A stretch of DNA of 64,000 nucleotides from Mycolicibacterium neworleansense. Its GTDB lineage: Bacteria > Actinomycetota > Actinomycetes > Mycobacteriales > Mycobacteriaceae. This document shows positions 1 through 7,951 of this stretch, piece by piece (the first letter of the stretch is position 1; each line of letters begins with the position of its first letter). Location: assembly GCF_001245615.1 (NCBI RefSeq), contig NZ_CWKH01000003.1, forward strand, positions 1,138,572 to 1,202,571, written 5' to 3'. The position numbers and the translations under genes are program-made. The notes beneath the pieces were generated by a model. It searched no databases and was not told where the DNA came from. It saw only the letters and a program-made list of their open reading frames with translations.

Positions 1-678
1 TTCCTGTTGGTGGTGACCGCCGCCGTCAACGATCCGACCACCCTGGCCCAGTCCGGCACACCCATCGCCGACATCATCCGCGACATCCTCGGCTCATTCG
101 TGGGCACCGCGCTGCTCGTCCTCGTGGCGATCGCGATCTTCGCCTGCGGCCTGGTGATCCTGATGAGCGGCGTGCGTCTGGTCTGGGCCATGTCACGTGA
201 TCAGCGCTTCCCGGGATGGCAGGTGCTGCACAAGGTTTCACCGCGCTTCCGCACCCCGGCGAATGCCACCGTGTTCATGGCAGCCACCTCGGCGGTGATC
301 CTCGGCATCTTCTCGACCAGCACCGATGCGTTGTTCAAGCTGTTCTCCGCCGCCACCCTGCTGCCCGCCTCGATCTATGCCATCACCATCGCGCTCTACA
401 TCGCGACCCGCAAGAAGTTGCCGGCCAGCACCGGTTTCAGCCTCGGGCGCTGGGAGGTGCCGGTCCTCGTGGTCGCCGTCGTGTGGCTGGTGTTCGAGCT
501 GTCACTGTTTCGCGACGCATCCTTCAAGGACCCGTGGCTGTACGTCCTGGCAATGGTCGCGATCGGTGCGGTCTACCTCGGCTACCTGCTGATCACCCGC
601 GGCCGCGACGGCCTCAAGATGCCCGAAATGGCCTCGATCGACGCCGAACTGGATGCCGAACTGGATGCCGTGAAATGA
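1..678 (+). CDS. APC-superfamily permease, C-terminal part (5' end outside window)
   Basis: This is the last 225 codons of a membrane transporter; the frame is open from base 1, so the start lies upstream. Several hydrophobic segments alternate with short loops. The stretch around MSRDQRFPGW followed by a P-A-N-A-T-V-F segment is typical of amino acid/polyamine/organocation (APC) permeases. The last residues hold a short acidic repeat (DAELDAELDA) encoded by a 12-base tandem repeat. The stop overlaps the start of the kinase gene by 4 bases (ATGA), so the genes are probably translationally coupled. An APC carrier next to a glycerol-type kinase suggests an amine-containing substrate, but that is inference. 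Confidence 0.8.
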   Translation, partial: FLLVVTAAVNDPTTLAQSGTPIADIIRDILGSFVGTALLVLVAIAIFACGLVILMSGVRLVWAMSRDQRFPGWQVLHKVSPRFRTPANATVFMAATSAVILGIFSTSTDALFKLFSAATLLPASIYAITIALYIATRKKLPASTGFSLGRWEVPVLVVAVVWLVFELSLFRDASFKDPWLYVLAMVAIGAVYLGYLLITRGRDGLKMPEMASIDAELDAELDAVK

Positions 679-2099
679 CGGTACTGGCCATCGACCAAGG
701 CACCTCGGGGACGAAGGCGATCGTTGTCGACCCCGAACAGGGCGTGGTCGGTCTGGCCGAGGTTCCGGTCCATCCGCGCTACCTCGACGGCGGAGGCGTC
801 GAGCAGGATCCGGCAGAACTGCTGGAGTCCGTGCTCGGCGCCGGCCGCGCCGCACTCGAGCAGGCCGGCCGCTCCGTCGACGCGGTTTCGCTGGCGAATC
901 AGGGCGAAACCGTGCTGGCCTGGGACCCCGGCACGGGCAAGCCCCTGTCCCCGGCCATCGTGTGGCAGGACCGCCGGGCCGAGTCCCTGTGTGCAGAACT
1001 GAGCCCACACGGGGAGATGCTGGCCGCTCGCACCGGTTTGGTCCTCGACCCGTATTTCTCCGCGCCGAAGATGGCCTGGTTGCGTCGCAATGTCGAGAGT
1101 GCCGGCGTGATCACCACGTCCGACACCTGGCTGCTACACCAGCTCACCGGCGAGTTCGTCACCGACGCCACCACGGCCAGCCGGTCGGCCGCCGTGGAAC
1201 TGGGCGCCCGCGACTGGAGCCCCGAGCTGCTGGCCTTGTTCGGCCTCGACGGCGAACAACTGCCCCGCATTGCCGCCAACGACGAGACCATCGGCACCAC
1301 ATCGGCTTTCGGAGCAGAAGTGCCGGTGGGCGGCATCGTCGTGGACCAGCAGGCTGCGCTGCTGGCCGAGGCGTGCCTTGAATCGGGCATGGCCAAGTGC
1401 ACCTTCGGCACCGGCGCGTTCCTGCTGTCCAACACCGGGACCACCCCGGTGCGCTCCACCGCGGGCCTGACCTCGTCGGTAGCCTGGCGGGTCGGCGGCA
1501 CTGACACGTTCTGCATCGACGGCCAGGTCTACACCGCGGCATCCGCCGTCAAATGGCTCACCTCGCTCGGCGTGATCAGTTCAGCCGCAGAGATGGACAC
1601 CATCGCCGAGACCGACAGCGGGGGCGTACTTTGCATACCCGCACTGGCCGGCCTGGCCGCACCGTGGTGGAAATCCCATGCCACCGCGACCATCTCGGGG
1701 ATGAGCCTGTCGACGGGACGCGGCCACATCGTGCTGGCGGTGCTGCAGGGTATCGCCGCGCAGGTCGCCGAGCTGGTTTCGGCGATCGACGCCGACGCAC
1801 CGCCGCTGACCCGGCTGCGGGCCGACGGCGGGCTCACCCAATCCGCGGTGCTGATGCAGGCCTGCGCCGACATCCTGCAGGTTCCCGTCGACGTCTATCC
1901 CTCAGCGCATGCCACCGCGCTCGGTGCCGCCGCACTGGCCCGGCTCAGCCTGTCGCCGGACAAGGCGGTGGCCGACGTCGTCACCGACTGGACCCCGTCG
2001 GCCGGCTACGAACCTCGATGGAGCGCGGCACGCGCCACCGAATTCCGAACGGCCTGGCGCGAACTCGCCACGACCACGTACAACCAGGAGATTTCATGA
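675..2099 (+). CDS. FGGY-family carbohydrate kinase, glycerol-kinase-like
   Basis: The 474-residue protein should phosphorylate a polyol with ATP. The N-terminal phosphate-binding loop DQGTSGTK is at residues 7-14. Further GlpK-like landmarks are YFSAPKMAWL, a TTASRS segment, VDQQAAL followed by CTFGTGAFLL and NTG, and DGGLTQ near the C terminus. The ATG at 675 overlaps the permease stop, and the 3' end overlaps the next gene, so this is the second gene of a tight four-gene operon. Glycerol kinase is the closest recognisable family, but the APC permease in place of GlpF makes a glycerol analogue or amino-polyol possible. The open frame extends further upstream, but that part is a shadow of the permease. 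Confidence 0.85.
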   Translation: MTVLAIDQGTSGTKAIVVDPEQGVVGLAEVPVHPRYLDGGGVEQDPAELLESVLGAGRAALEQAGRSVDAVSLANQGETVLAWDPGTGKPLSPAIVWQDRRAESLCAELSPHGEMLAARTGLVLDPYFSAPKMAWLRRNVESAGVITTSDTWLLHQLTGEFVTDATTASRSAAVELGARDWSPELLALFGLDGEQLPRIAANDETIGTTSAFGAEVPVGGIVVDQQAALLAEACLESGMAKCTFGTGAFLLSNTGTTPVRSTAGLTSSVAWRVGGTDTFCIDGQVYTAASAVKWLTSLGVISSAAEMDTIAETDSGGVLCIPALAGLAAPWWKSHATATISGMSLSTGRGHIVLAVLQGIAAQVAELVSAIDADAPPLTRLRADGGLTQSAVLMQACADILQVPVDVYPSAHATALGAAALARLSLSPDKAVADVVTDWTPSAGYEPRWSAARATEFRTAWRELATTTYNQEIS

Positions 2100-3499
2100 G
2101 CACCCCGAGTGGACCCGACGAGTTCGACGTCGTGGTCATCGGAGCAGGCATCGTCGGATCGGCCATAGCGCGCGAGTTGTCTGGATACCGACTCTCGGTG
2201 GCCCTGCTCGAAGCCCGCGACGATGTCGGCGACGGCACCAGCAAGGCCAATACCGCGATCCTGCACACCGGATTCGACGCCAAACCCGGCACGCTGGAAT
2301 CCGCCATGGTCAGCCGCGGCTGTCAACTGCTGTCCGAGTACGCGGTCCGCACCGGGATCCCTGTCGAGCACACCGGCGCCATCCTGGTGGCCTGGGACGA
2401 CGAACAGCTCGAGGCCCTGCCCGGGCTGAAAGAGAAGGCCGAGGCCAACGGGTATCACCGGTGCGAGATCGTCGACACCACAGCCGTGTACGCCGCGGTT
2501 CCCGATTTGGGGCCAGGCGCCCTCGGCGGGCTCACCGTGCCGGATGAGTCGATCATCTGCACCTGGACGGTCAACCTCGCGCTGGCCACCGATGCCGTCA
2601 ACCGCGGCGCGACCCTGCTGACCGATCACCGGATGGAACGCGTCGAGACCGGCGCCGAGATCACCACGCTGCACACCTCCGCCGGCCCCGTACGCACCCG
2701 GTGGGTGGTCAACGCGGCCGGACTGGGAGCCGACGTCATCGACAACCTGTTCGGTTTCTCCCGATTCACCGTCACCCCGCGCCGTGGCGAACTCATCGTC
2801 TACGACAAGCTGGCCCGGCCACTGGTCGACAAGATCGTGCTGCCGGTACCGACGGCGCGCGGCAAGGGTGTTCTGGTCAGCCCCACCATCTACGGCAACG
2901 TCATGCTCGGCCCCACCTCCGAGGACCTCAGCGACCGCACCGCGACCGGGACCTCGGAGACCGGCTTCGAGTTCCTGCTGGAAAAGGGGCGCGCGCTGAT
3001 GCCACGTCTGCTGCAGGAGGAGGTCACCGCGACCTATGCCGGGCTGCGCGCCGCCATCGACCACGCCGACTACTTGATCGAGGCCGACCCGGCGCAGCAC
3101 TACCTGTTGGTCGGCGGAATCCGCTCGACCGGGCTGACCGCGGGCATGGCGATCGCCGAATACGCTCGCGATCAACTGATCTCGGCCGGACTCGTGTTGA
3201 TCCCGGCCGGTGAACTGCCCGACCCGCCGCGGATGCCCAACCTCGGCGAGGCATTCCCCCGTCCCTACCAGCAGGCCGAGAAGATCGCGGCCGACCCCGC
3301 CTACGGCCGGATCGTGTGCTTCTGCGAACGGGTCACCGAAGGTGAACTGCGCGACGCCTGCCATTCGGTCATCCCACCCTCGGCCCTCGAAGGCCTCCGT
3401 CGGCGCACCCGCGTGATGAACGGCCGCTGCCAGGCATTCTTCTGCGGCGCCGAGGTGCAGTCGGTCTTCGAGCGGGAATCTCAGGAGAACTACCAGTGA
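2096..3499 (+). CDS. FAD-dependent glycerol-3-phosphate-dehydrogenase-like oxidoreductase with C-terminal BFD-like [2Fe-2S] domain
   Basis: This 467-residue protein has an N-terminal dinucleotide fold (VVIGAGIVGS, about residues 13-22) and a GlpA/DAO-type body. It ends in a BFD-like iron-sulfur domain with cysteines near residues 408, 410, 445 and 450 (CFC, then CQAFFC). Type-I anaerobic GlpA enzymes share this architecture, in which electrons leave via the cluster and a partner flavoprotein. The likely reaction is oxidation of the phosphorylated polyol made by the upstream kinase. It overlaps both neighbours by 4 bases. The exact substrate cannot be read from sequence. Confidence 0.85.
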   Translation: MSTPSGPDEFDVVVIGAGIVGSAIARELSGYRLSVALLEARDDVGDGTSKANTAILHTGFDAKPGTLESAMVSRGCQLLSEYAVRTGIPVEHTGAILVAWDDEQLEALPGLKEKAEANGYHRCEIVDTTAVYAAVPDLGPGALGGLTVPDESIICTWTVNLALATDAVNRGATLLTDHRMERVETGAEITTLHTSAGPVRTRWVVNAAGLGADVIDNLFGFSRFTVTPRRGELIVYDKLARPLVDKIVLPVPTARGKGVLVSPTIYGNVMLGPTSEDLSDRTATGTSETGFEFLLEKGRALMPRLLQEEVTATYAGLRAAIDHADYLIEADPAQHYLLVGGIRSTGLTAGMAIAEYARDQLISAGLVLIPAGELPDPPRMPNLGEAFPRPYQQAEKIAADPAYGRIVCFCERVTEGELRDACHSVIPPSALEGLRRRTRVMNGRCQAFFCGAEVQSVFERESQENYQ

Positions 3500-4734
3500 G
3501 CACTTACGACGTCGCGATCATCGGCGGCGGGCCCGCGGGCCTGACCGCGGCCGCCGAGCTCGGTCGCGGCTCAAAACTGAATGTGGTTGTGCTGGAACGC
3601 GAGTCCGAGGCCGGCGGCATTCCGCGGCACAGTGACCACCCGGGCTACGGCATCCGCGACATGAAGACGTTCATCGGCGGGCCGGCATACGCGCGTCGCC
3701 TGGTCCGTGCGGCAGCCGCGGCCGGGGCCGAGATCCGGACCAGCACCATGGTCACCGGCTGGGCGGGCGACAGGTCGCTGGAGCTCACCTCGCCCACCGG
3801 CCGCGAGACGCTCGACGCACGTGCGATCATCCTCGCCACCGGCGCCCGCGAGCGGGCCCGTCCGGCCCGGATGATCCCCGGTGACCGGCCCAGTGGTGTC
3901 TACACCACCGGTCAGCTGCAGAACACCGTGCACCTGCAGCACCGCAGTGTCGGCAAGCGCGCCGTCATCGTCGGCGCCGAACTGGTGAGCTACTCGGCGG
4001 TCCTCACCCTCAAGCATGCCGGATGCGAAACCGTCCTGATGACAAGCGAATACCCGTCGCCCGAGTCCTACGGAGTGTTCAACATCGCCGGCCGCACCCC
4101 GCTGTTGGGCGTCGAGGTCGCCACGACCACCCGGGTCACCCGCATCATCGGCAAGGGCGTCGTCGCCGGTGTGGAGGTCGAGAACACCCGCACCGGACAA
4201 CGCCGCATCGTGGCCTGCGACACCGTGGTCTTCACCGGCGACTGGATTCCCGACCACGAGCTCGCCCGATCGGCCGGCCTCGACATGGACCCGAGCAGTC
4301 TGGGGCCGGTCGTCGACACCGCACTACGGACCAGCCGGGAGGGGGTGTTCGCGATCGGCAATCTGCTGCACCCGGTGGACACCGCCGACATCGCCGCCCT
4401 CGACGGTCGCCACGTGGCCGCCCAGGTACGTCGTTACCTGGGCGGTACCACCACGCCGGAGCACGGGGTACGCATCGAAGCCGGCGCCCCGCTGCGCTGG
4501 GTCGCGCCGGGCCTGCTGCGGCCCGGCGACCCGGCACCGGCACGGCACCGGCTCCTGCTGTGGACCGACACCCTGGTGCGCATTCCGAAAGTGGTTGCCC
4601 GCCAGGATGGCAAGGTCATCGGTCGCAAGACCCTGCCGTGGCCCGCCTCGCCGGGCCGGGTGTTCCGGGTGCCGTCGAGCATCCTCGACGCGGTCGACCA
4701 CCGCGGCGGGCCGGTCAGCCTTTCACTGGGGTGA
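3496..4734 (+). CDS. NAD(P)/FAD-dependent oxidoreductase, GlpB-like partner
   Basis: This 412-residue flavoprotein has an N-terminal FAD fold (AIIGGGPAGLTAA, about residues 7-19), an ATGARERARP segment and a second nucleotide fold (AVIVGAELVSYSA). The GTG at 3496 overlaps the preceding TGA. Pairs of a GlpA-type dehydrogenase and this flavoprotein class occur together in bacteria; the second protein is thought to move electrons between the dehydrogenase and NAD or another acceptor. Here it ends the operon and overlaps the convergent P450 gene by about 20 bases. The name GlpB-like rests on context, not on a distinctive motif. Confidence 0.8.
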   Translation: MSTYDVAIIGGGPAGLTAAAELGRGSKLNVVVLERESEAGGIPRHSDHPGYGIRDMKTFIGGPAYARRLVRAAAAAGAEIRTSTMVTGWAGDRSLELTSPTGRETLDARAIILATGARERARPARMIPGDRPSGVYTTGQLQNTVHLQHRSVGKRAVIVGAELVSYSAVLTLKHAGCETVLMTSEYPSPESYGVFNIAGRTPLLGVEVATTTRVTRIIGKGVVAGVEVENTRTGQRRIVACDTVVFTGDWIPDHELARSAGLDMDPSSLGPVVDTALRTSREGVFAIGNLLHPVDTADIAALDGRHVAAQVRRYLGGTTTPEHGVRIEAGAPLRWVAPGLLRPGDPAPARHRLLLWTDTLVRIPKVVARQDGKVIGRKTLPWPASPGRVFRVPSSILDAVDHRGGPVSLSLG

Positions 4735-5998
4735 ACGTGATGTTCAGTTCGGTGAGGCCCCGCAGCAGGAACGTCGGCTCGTAGTTGTAGTTCCGCTGCC
4801 GAGCCGGCCCATGTGCGGACTCGTCGATCCCGATGTCGCGCATGCGATCCAGCAGGCGGCGGACGGTGATCTGCCCTTCCACCCGGGCCAGCGGCGCCCC
4901 GGCGCAGGTGTGGATGCCACGACCGAATGCGATGTGCTCGCGGACGTTCTTGCGGTCGGGGCGGAACTCCTGGGGATCCTCGAACTTTCGGGGATCCCGG
5001 TTGGCCGCGCCGAGGCAGAGCATCACGATCGTGCCGGCCTTCAGATGCACGCCGCCGAGTGTGGTGGTCTTGCGGACCAGCCGGAAGTCGACCTTCGTCG
5101 GGGCGTGCATGCGCAGCGCCTCCTCGATGAAAGTCGGTATGCCGTCCGGGTTCTCACGCAGCGCCTGCTGGTACTGCGGGTAGTCGCCCAGGGTCTGGAC
5201 CGCGGCCGTGAGCAGCTTGGTGACGGTCTCCTGGCCGGCGGCGAACAGGAACGTCGCCGGTTTCACCACCTCCAGGAGTTCCGGCGTGGAGCCGTCGGGA
5301 TACGTGGCGGTGGCCATGCCGGAAAGGACGTCGCCGCGCGGCTCGCGGCGGCGCTCCGCGAGATATCCCGCGAACTTGTCATCCAGGTACTGCAGTGGGT
5401 CGAGCCCCACCGGCTCACCGTCGAGCGCCCCGACCCGGTTGCCCTCCGGCCGCTCCGCACCCAGGGCGGCAAGGAATTCGGGGCGGTCCTCCTCCGGAAC
5501 ACCCAACAGGTCGATGATCGCCGAAGTGGCGAAGGGCTTGGCGTACTCCGACAGGAACTCGCATTTACCGTTGTCGATGAACTGGTCGAGCTGGTGATCG
5601 ACCAGCTGCCACATGTAGTCCTCGTTCTCCTTGAGCCGCCGCGGTGTGAGCAGCTTGCTCAGCAGCGAGCGGGCCCGCTCATGCTGCGGCGGGTCCATCA
5701 CCACCATGTGCTCGTGGATCGGGAACAGGTGGCGGTGCGCCTCGATCTGCTCGCTGATGTCGTCGCCCTCGGGCTCGAAGGGCAACGGCGGGAACAGACC
5801 GCCTATCGCGTTCACCGCGGAGAACGACGCGTGGTCCTTGAACGCCGCCATGACTTCCTGATAGCCGGTCACCGCCACCACACCGTGATGAGGTTCGGCG
5901 AACACCGGCCCGTTGCTGCGCAGATATTCGTAGTACTCGTACGGATCCTGGGCGACGGCCGGATCGGCGAAGTAGTCGACGGAGGCGAGATCGGTCAT
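4715..5998 (-). CDS. Cytochrome P450
   Basis: This 427-residue protein of typical bacterial P450 length is a haem-thiolate monooxygenase. The haem-binding loop is FGRGIHTCAGAPLAR, with the axial Cys at residue 365. The K-helix ExxR is E293-R296. The I-helix carries AAGQET (253-258), where Glu replaces the more common Asp. The gene starts 3 bases after the ferredoxin stop, so the two are co-transcribed and the ferredoxin probably donates its electrons. The promoter carries a palindrome shared with the nearby dehydrogenase gene. The substrate is unknown; the setting beside a cholesterol cluster is suggestive only, since no KstR-type box was seen at this promoter. Confidence 0.95.
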   Translation of the reverse strand: MTDLASVDYFADPAVAQDPYEYYEYLRSNGPVFAEPHHGVVAVTGYQEVMAAFKDHASFSAVNAIGGLFPPLPFEPEGDDISEQIEAHRHLFPIHEHMVVMDPPQHERARSLLSKLLTPRRLKENEDYMWQLVDHQLDQFIDNGKCEFLSEYAKPFATSAIIDLLGVPEEDRPEFLAALGAERPEGNRVGALDGEPVGLDPLQYLDDKFAGYLAERRREPRGDVLSGMATATYPDGSTPELLEVVKPATFLFAAGQETVTKLLTAAVQTLGDYPQYQQALRENPDGIPTFIEEALRMHAPTKVDFRLVRKTTTLGGVHLKAGTIVMLCLGAANRDPRKFEDPQEFRPDRKNVREHIAFGRGIHTCAGAPLARVEGQITVRRLLDRMRDIGIDESAHGPARQRNYNYEPTFLLRGLTELNITFTPVKG

Positions 5999-6001
5999 GG
6001 C

Positions 6002-6238
6002 TCACTGGCCTTTCGTGCTGGTGTTGAGCAGGCTGATCGCCTGACGCGGGCAGGCGTCGACGGCAGATTTCACGTTGTCCCAGGTATCTTGATCCCACTG
6101 TCCGTCGGTCCGGGCAGCGCTGGCCACCTCGTCGTCGGACAGGTCGAACACCTCAGGGGCAAGTTGGATGCACAGGGCATGGCCTTCACACAGGCCGGCG
6201 TCGACCCGGACCGGGGTCGCGCTCATGTCTTCGAGCAT
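6002..6238 (-). CDS. Ferredoxin, probably [3Fe-4S], P450 partner
   Basis: This 78-residue acidic protein has the short-ferredoxin pattern: Cys followed by EGHAL and a second Cys, a central acidic region, and a late CP pair (ACPRQAI). Such single-cluster ferredoxins are routinely encoded beside actinobacterial P450s and pass electrons from a reductase to the P450. The ATG at 6238 has a GAGG-type ribosome site 7 bases upstream; an ATG four codons later is an alternative. It is the first gene of a two-gene unit with the P450. Confidence 0.92.
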   Translation of the reverse strand: MLEDMSATPVRVDAGLCEGHALCIQLAPEVFDLSDDEVASAARTDGQWDQDTWDNVKSAVDACPRQAISLLNTSTKGQ

Positions 6239-6257
6239 CGGTTTCCTCAGTTCTGAA

Positions 6258-6275
6258 TTTGATCAATCGATCAAA
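6258..6275. promoter_or_regulatory. Palindromic operator, copy 1 (probable TetR site)
   Basis: TTTGATCAATCGATCAAA is an inverted repeat with 7-base arms around a 4-base centre, followed by CCGTTA. It lies 20 bases upstream of the ferredoxin start and about 100 bases upstream of the TetR start. A near-identical copy lies at 7823-7840. Binding by the local TetR protein is inference. Confidence 0.75.
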
Positions 6276-6379
6276 CCGTTAGGATGGCTCATGCTTACCA
6301 CCCCCGACCTTCGGCGGTCAAGGATCTCGGCCGGCCGGAAACATCCGTTGTCGGGCAAGGATTTTCGGAGGGCGCACTG

Positions 6380-6973
6380 ATGGCGGCGGCGCGGGCGGCC
6401 AAGGAGAAGGACGCCGGCACCCGCAAGCGCCTCATTGAGGCAACCGCCCAGGTCATCCGGGACGAGGGCTACGCGGCGGCCACCACCCGGCGCATAGCAG
6501 CGGTGGCCGGTGTGCGTTCGGCTTTGGTGTACTACTACTTCGACACCCTCGACGACCTGTTCATCTCGGTGCTGCGCAGCGGTGCCGACGCGGCCCTGGC
6601 GCGGCTGCGCGAGGCGATCACCACCGACGATCCGCTCCGCGCCCTGTGGCTGATCAACTCCGACTCGCGGGTCACCGGGCTCAACACCGAATTCATGGCC
6701 CTGGCCAATCACCGCAAGGCGATCGGCGTCGAACTCAAGGCCTACTCGGAGCGGGTCCGCGACATCGAAGCGACCGCCATGGCGGGAGTGCTGCGCGCCC
6801 ACGGTGTGGACATGGAGGAATTCCCCCCGGTGGTGATGTCGATGCTGCTCACGCAGTCCGCCCGCAGCCTGTGCAACGAAGAGGCGGTCGGCGTGACCGA
6901 GGGCCACGCCGAGTTCCGCGCCTTCGTCGAGCGGTTCCTGCGCCGGTTCGGTACCGGTCAGGCCGCTACTTGA
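6380..6973 (+). CDS. TetR-family transcriptional regulator
   Basis: This 197-residue protein has an N-terminal TetR DNA-binding domain (about residues 10-60: RKRLIEATAQVI, then TTRRIAAVAGV and YYYFDTLDDLF) and an all-helical ligand domain behind it. The start at 6380 is chosen because a GGAGGG ribosome site lies 7 bases upstream; the open frame runs back to 6284. The gene is divergent from the ferredoxin/P450 unit and convergent with the dehydrogenase, overlapping its end by 8 bases. Shared palindromes at both target promoters suggest it controls all three genes. The ligand is probably a substrate or intermediate of the P450 route. Confidence 0.9.
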   Translation: MAAARAAKEKDAGTRKRLIEATAQVIRDEGYAAATTRRIAAVAGVRSALVYYYFDTLDDLFISVLRSGADAALARLREAITTDDPLRALWLINSDSRVTGLNTEFMALANHRKAIGVELKAYSERVRDIEATAMAGVLRAHGVDMEEFPPVVMSMLLTQSARSLCNEEAVGVTEGHAEFRAFVERFLRRFGTGQAAT

Positions 6974-7805
6974 GCATGCTCCCGGCATCCACCGTGACCG
7001 GCAGGCCGGTGATGTAGCGGGCCTCGTCGGAGGCCAGGAACAGCACCGCATTACTGATGTCGACGGGCTCCACCCAGCCGACCGGAAGCACATGCATCAG
7101 CTGGGCGACGATGGCCATGTCGTCGGGACCCGGGTTCTCCAGGTCGGGACGGAACAGCTTCATCGTGCCCTCGTTCATGAACATCGGGGTGTTCACGTTC
7201 GTCGGACATACCGAGTTCACCCGGATCGAGTGCTGACCCAACTCCACCGCGAAGCTGCGCATCAAACCGATCACTCCGTGCTTGGCCGCGATGTAGTGGC
7301 CGGTATGCGGGTAGGCCTTGAGGCCGCCGACCGAGCTCGTGAGAACGATCGAACCACCCTGGCCACCGGAAAGAATGTGCGGCACAGCGGCTTTGACGGT
7401 CTTCCAGACACCCGACAGGTTGACGCCGATCATGTCATCCCAGTCGGATTCCTTGGTCTCGTGCAGGACGTCCCCGCCGTTGCCGATACCGGCGTTGGCG
7501 ACCACGATGTCGAGGCGGCCCAGCTGCTCGACACCACTGTCGACGGCTTCCTTGAGCGCATCGAAGTCACGCACATCTACTTCGGCGGTGACGATGCGAC
7601 GGTTCAGCCCCTTGACCAGATCCGCGGTCTCGGCCAGATCGTCGGGAGTCGACGCCGGGATCGCGCTGGTGTCCGTGACGGGGCGGCAGACGTCGACGGC
7701 GATGATGTCGGCGCCTTCTTGCGCCAGTCGCAGCGCATGACTGCGCCCCTGCCCGCGTGCCGCTCCGGTAACGAGGGCTACCTTGCCCTCGACTCTGCCT
7801 GCCAT
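6966..7805 (-). CDS. Short-chain dehydrogenase, mycofactocin-associated type
   Basis: This 279-residue SDR has a Rossmann motif TGAARGQG near the N terminus, NAG at the fourth strand, a Ser in LTSSVGG and the catalytic YIAAK. The insertion after the second strand (AVDVCRPV and the following residues) is characteristic of the actinobacterial SDR subfamily linked to the redox cofactor mycofactocin, which retains its NAD. The ATG at 7805 is preferred because AAGG sits about 6 bases upstream; the ATG at 7811 is too close to it. The likely role is oxidising an alcohol made by the adjacent P450. Confidence 0.9.
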   Translation of the reverse strand: MAGRVEGKVALVTGAARGQGRSHALRLAQEGADIIAVDVCRPVTDTSAIPASTPDDLAETADLVKGLNRRIVTAEVDVRDFDALKEAVDSGVEQLGRLDIVVANAGIGNGGDVLHETKESDWDDMIGVNLSGVWKTVKAAVPHILSGGQGGSIVLTSSVGGLKAYPHTGHYIAAKHGVIGLMRSFAVELGQHSIRVNSVCPTNVNTPMFMNEGTMKLFRPDLENPGPDDMAIVAQLMHVLPVGWVEPVDISNAVLFLASDEARYITGLPVTVDAGSMLK

Positions 7806-7822
7806 GGCCATCCTTTCGATGA

Positions 7823-7840
7823 TTTGATCAGTCGATCAAA
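7823..7840. promoter_or_regulatory. Palindromic operator, copy 2 (probable TetR site)
   Basis: TTTGATCAGTCGATCAAA differs from the copy at 6258-6275 by one central base and is also followed by CCGTTA. It lies just upstream of the SDR start. A weaker related site, TTTGATCAAGCGGTCA, is at 7876-7891. Confidence 0.75.
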
Positions 7841-7905
7841 CCGTTACATTTGTCAGGCCGATTGTCAATGATTCCTTTGATCAAGCGGTCAGCTTTCATA
7901 CGAAA

Positions 7906-7935
7906 CTGGGCCCCATCCCGAAGGATGGGGCCCAG
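7906..7935 (-). terminator. Hairpin after the porin gene
   Basis: A perfect 13-base inverted repeat (CTGGGCCCCATCC and its complement) surrounds a 4-base CGAA loop. It starts about 16 bases beyond the porin stop and has no strong T-run. It probably ends porin transcription and insulates the SDR promoter. Confidence 0.7.
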
Positions 7936-7951
7936 CTACGCGCAGTGCTGA

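Noticed and set aside
642..670. 12-base tandem repeat at the 3' end of the permease gene
   Set aside because: A two-unit in-frame repeat with no sign of wider significance.
2006..3364. Long open frame antisense to the GlpA-like gene (452 codons)
   Set aside because: It follows the third-position GC bias of the true plus-strand gene, has no domain or ribosome site, and lies wholly within it.
4169..6256. Long plus-strand frame over the P450 and ferredoxin (695 codons)
   Set aside because: It is a GC-rich shadow; the minus-strand P450 and ferredoxin have clear motifs.
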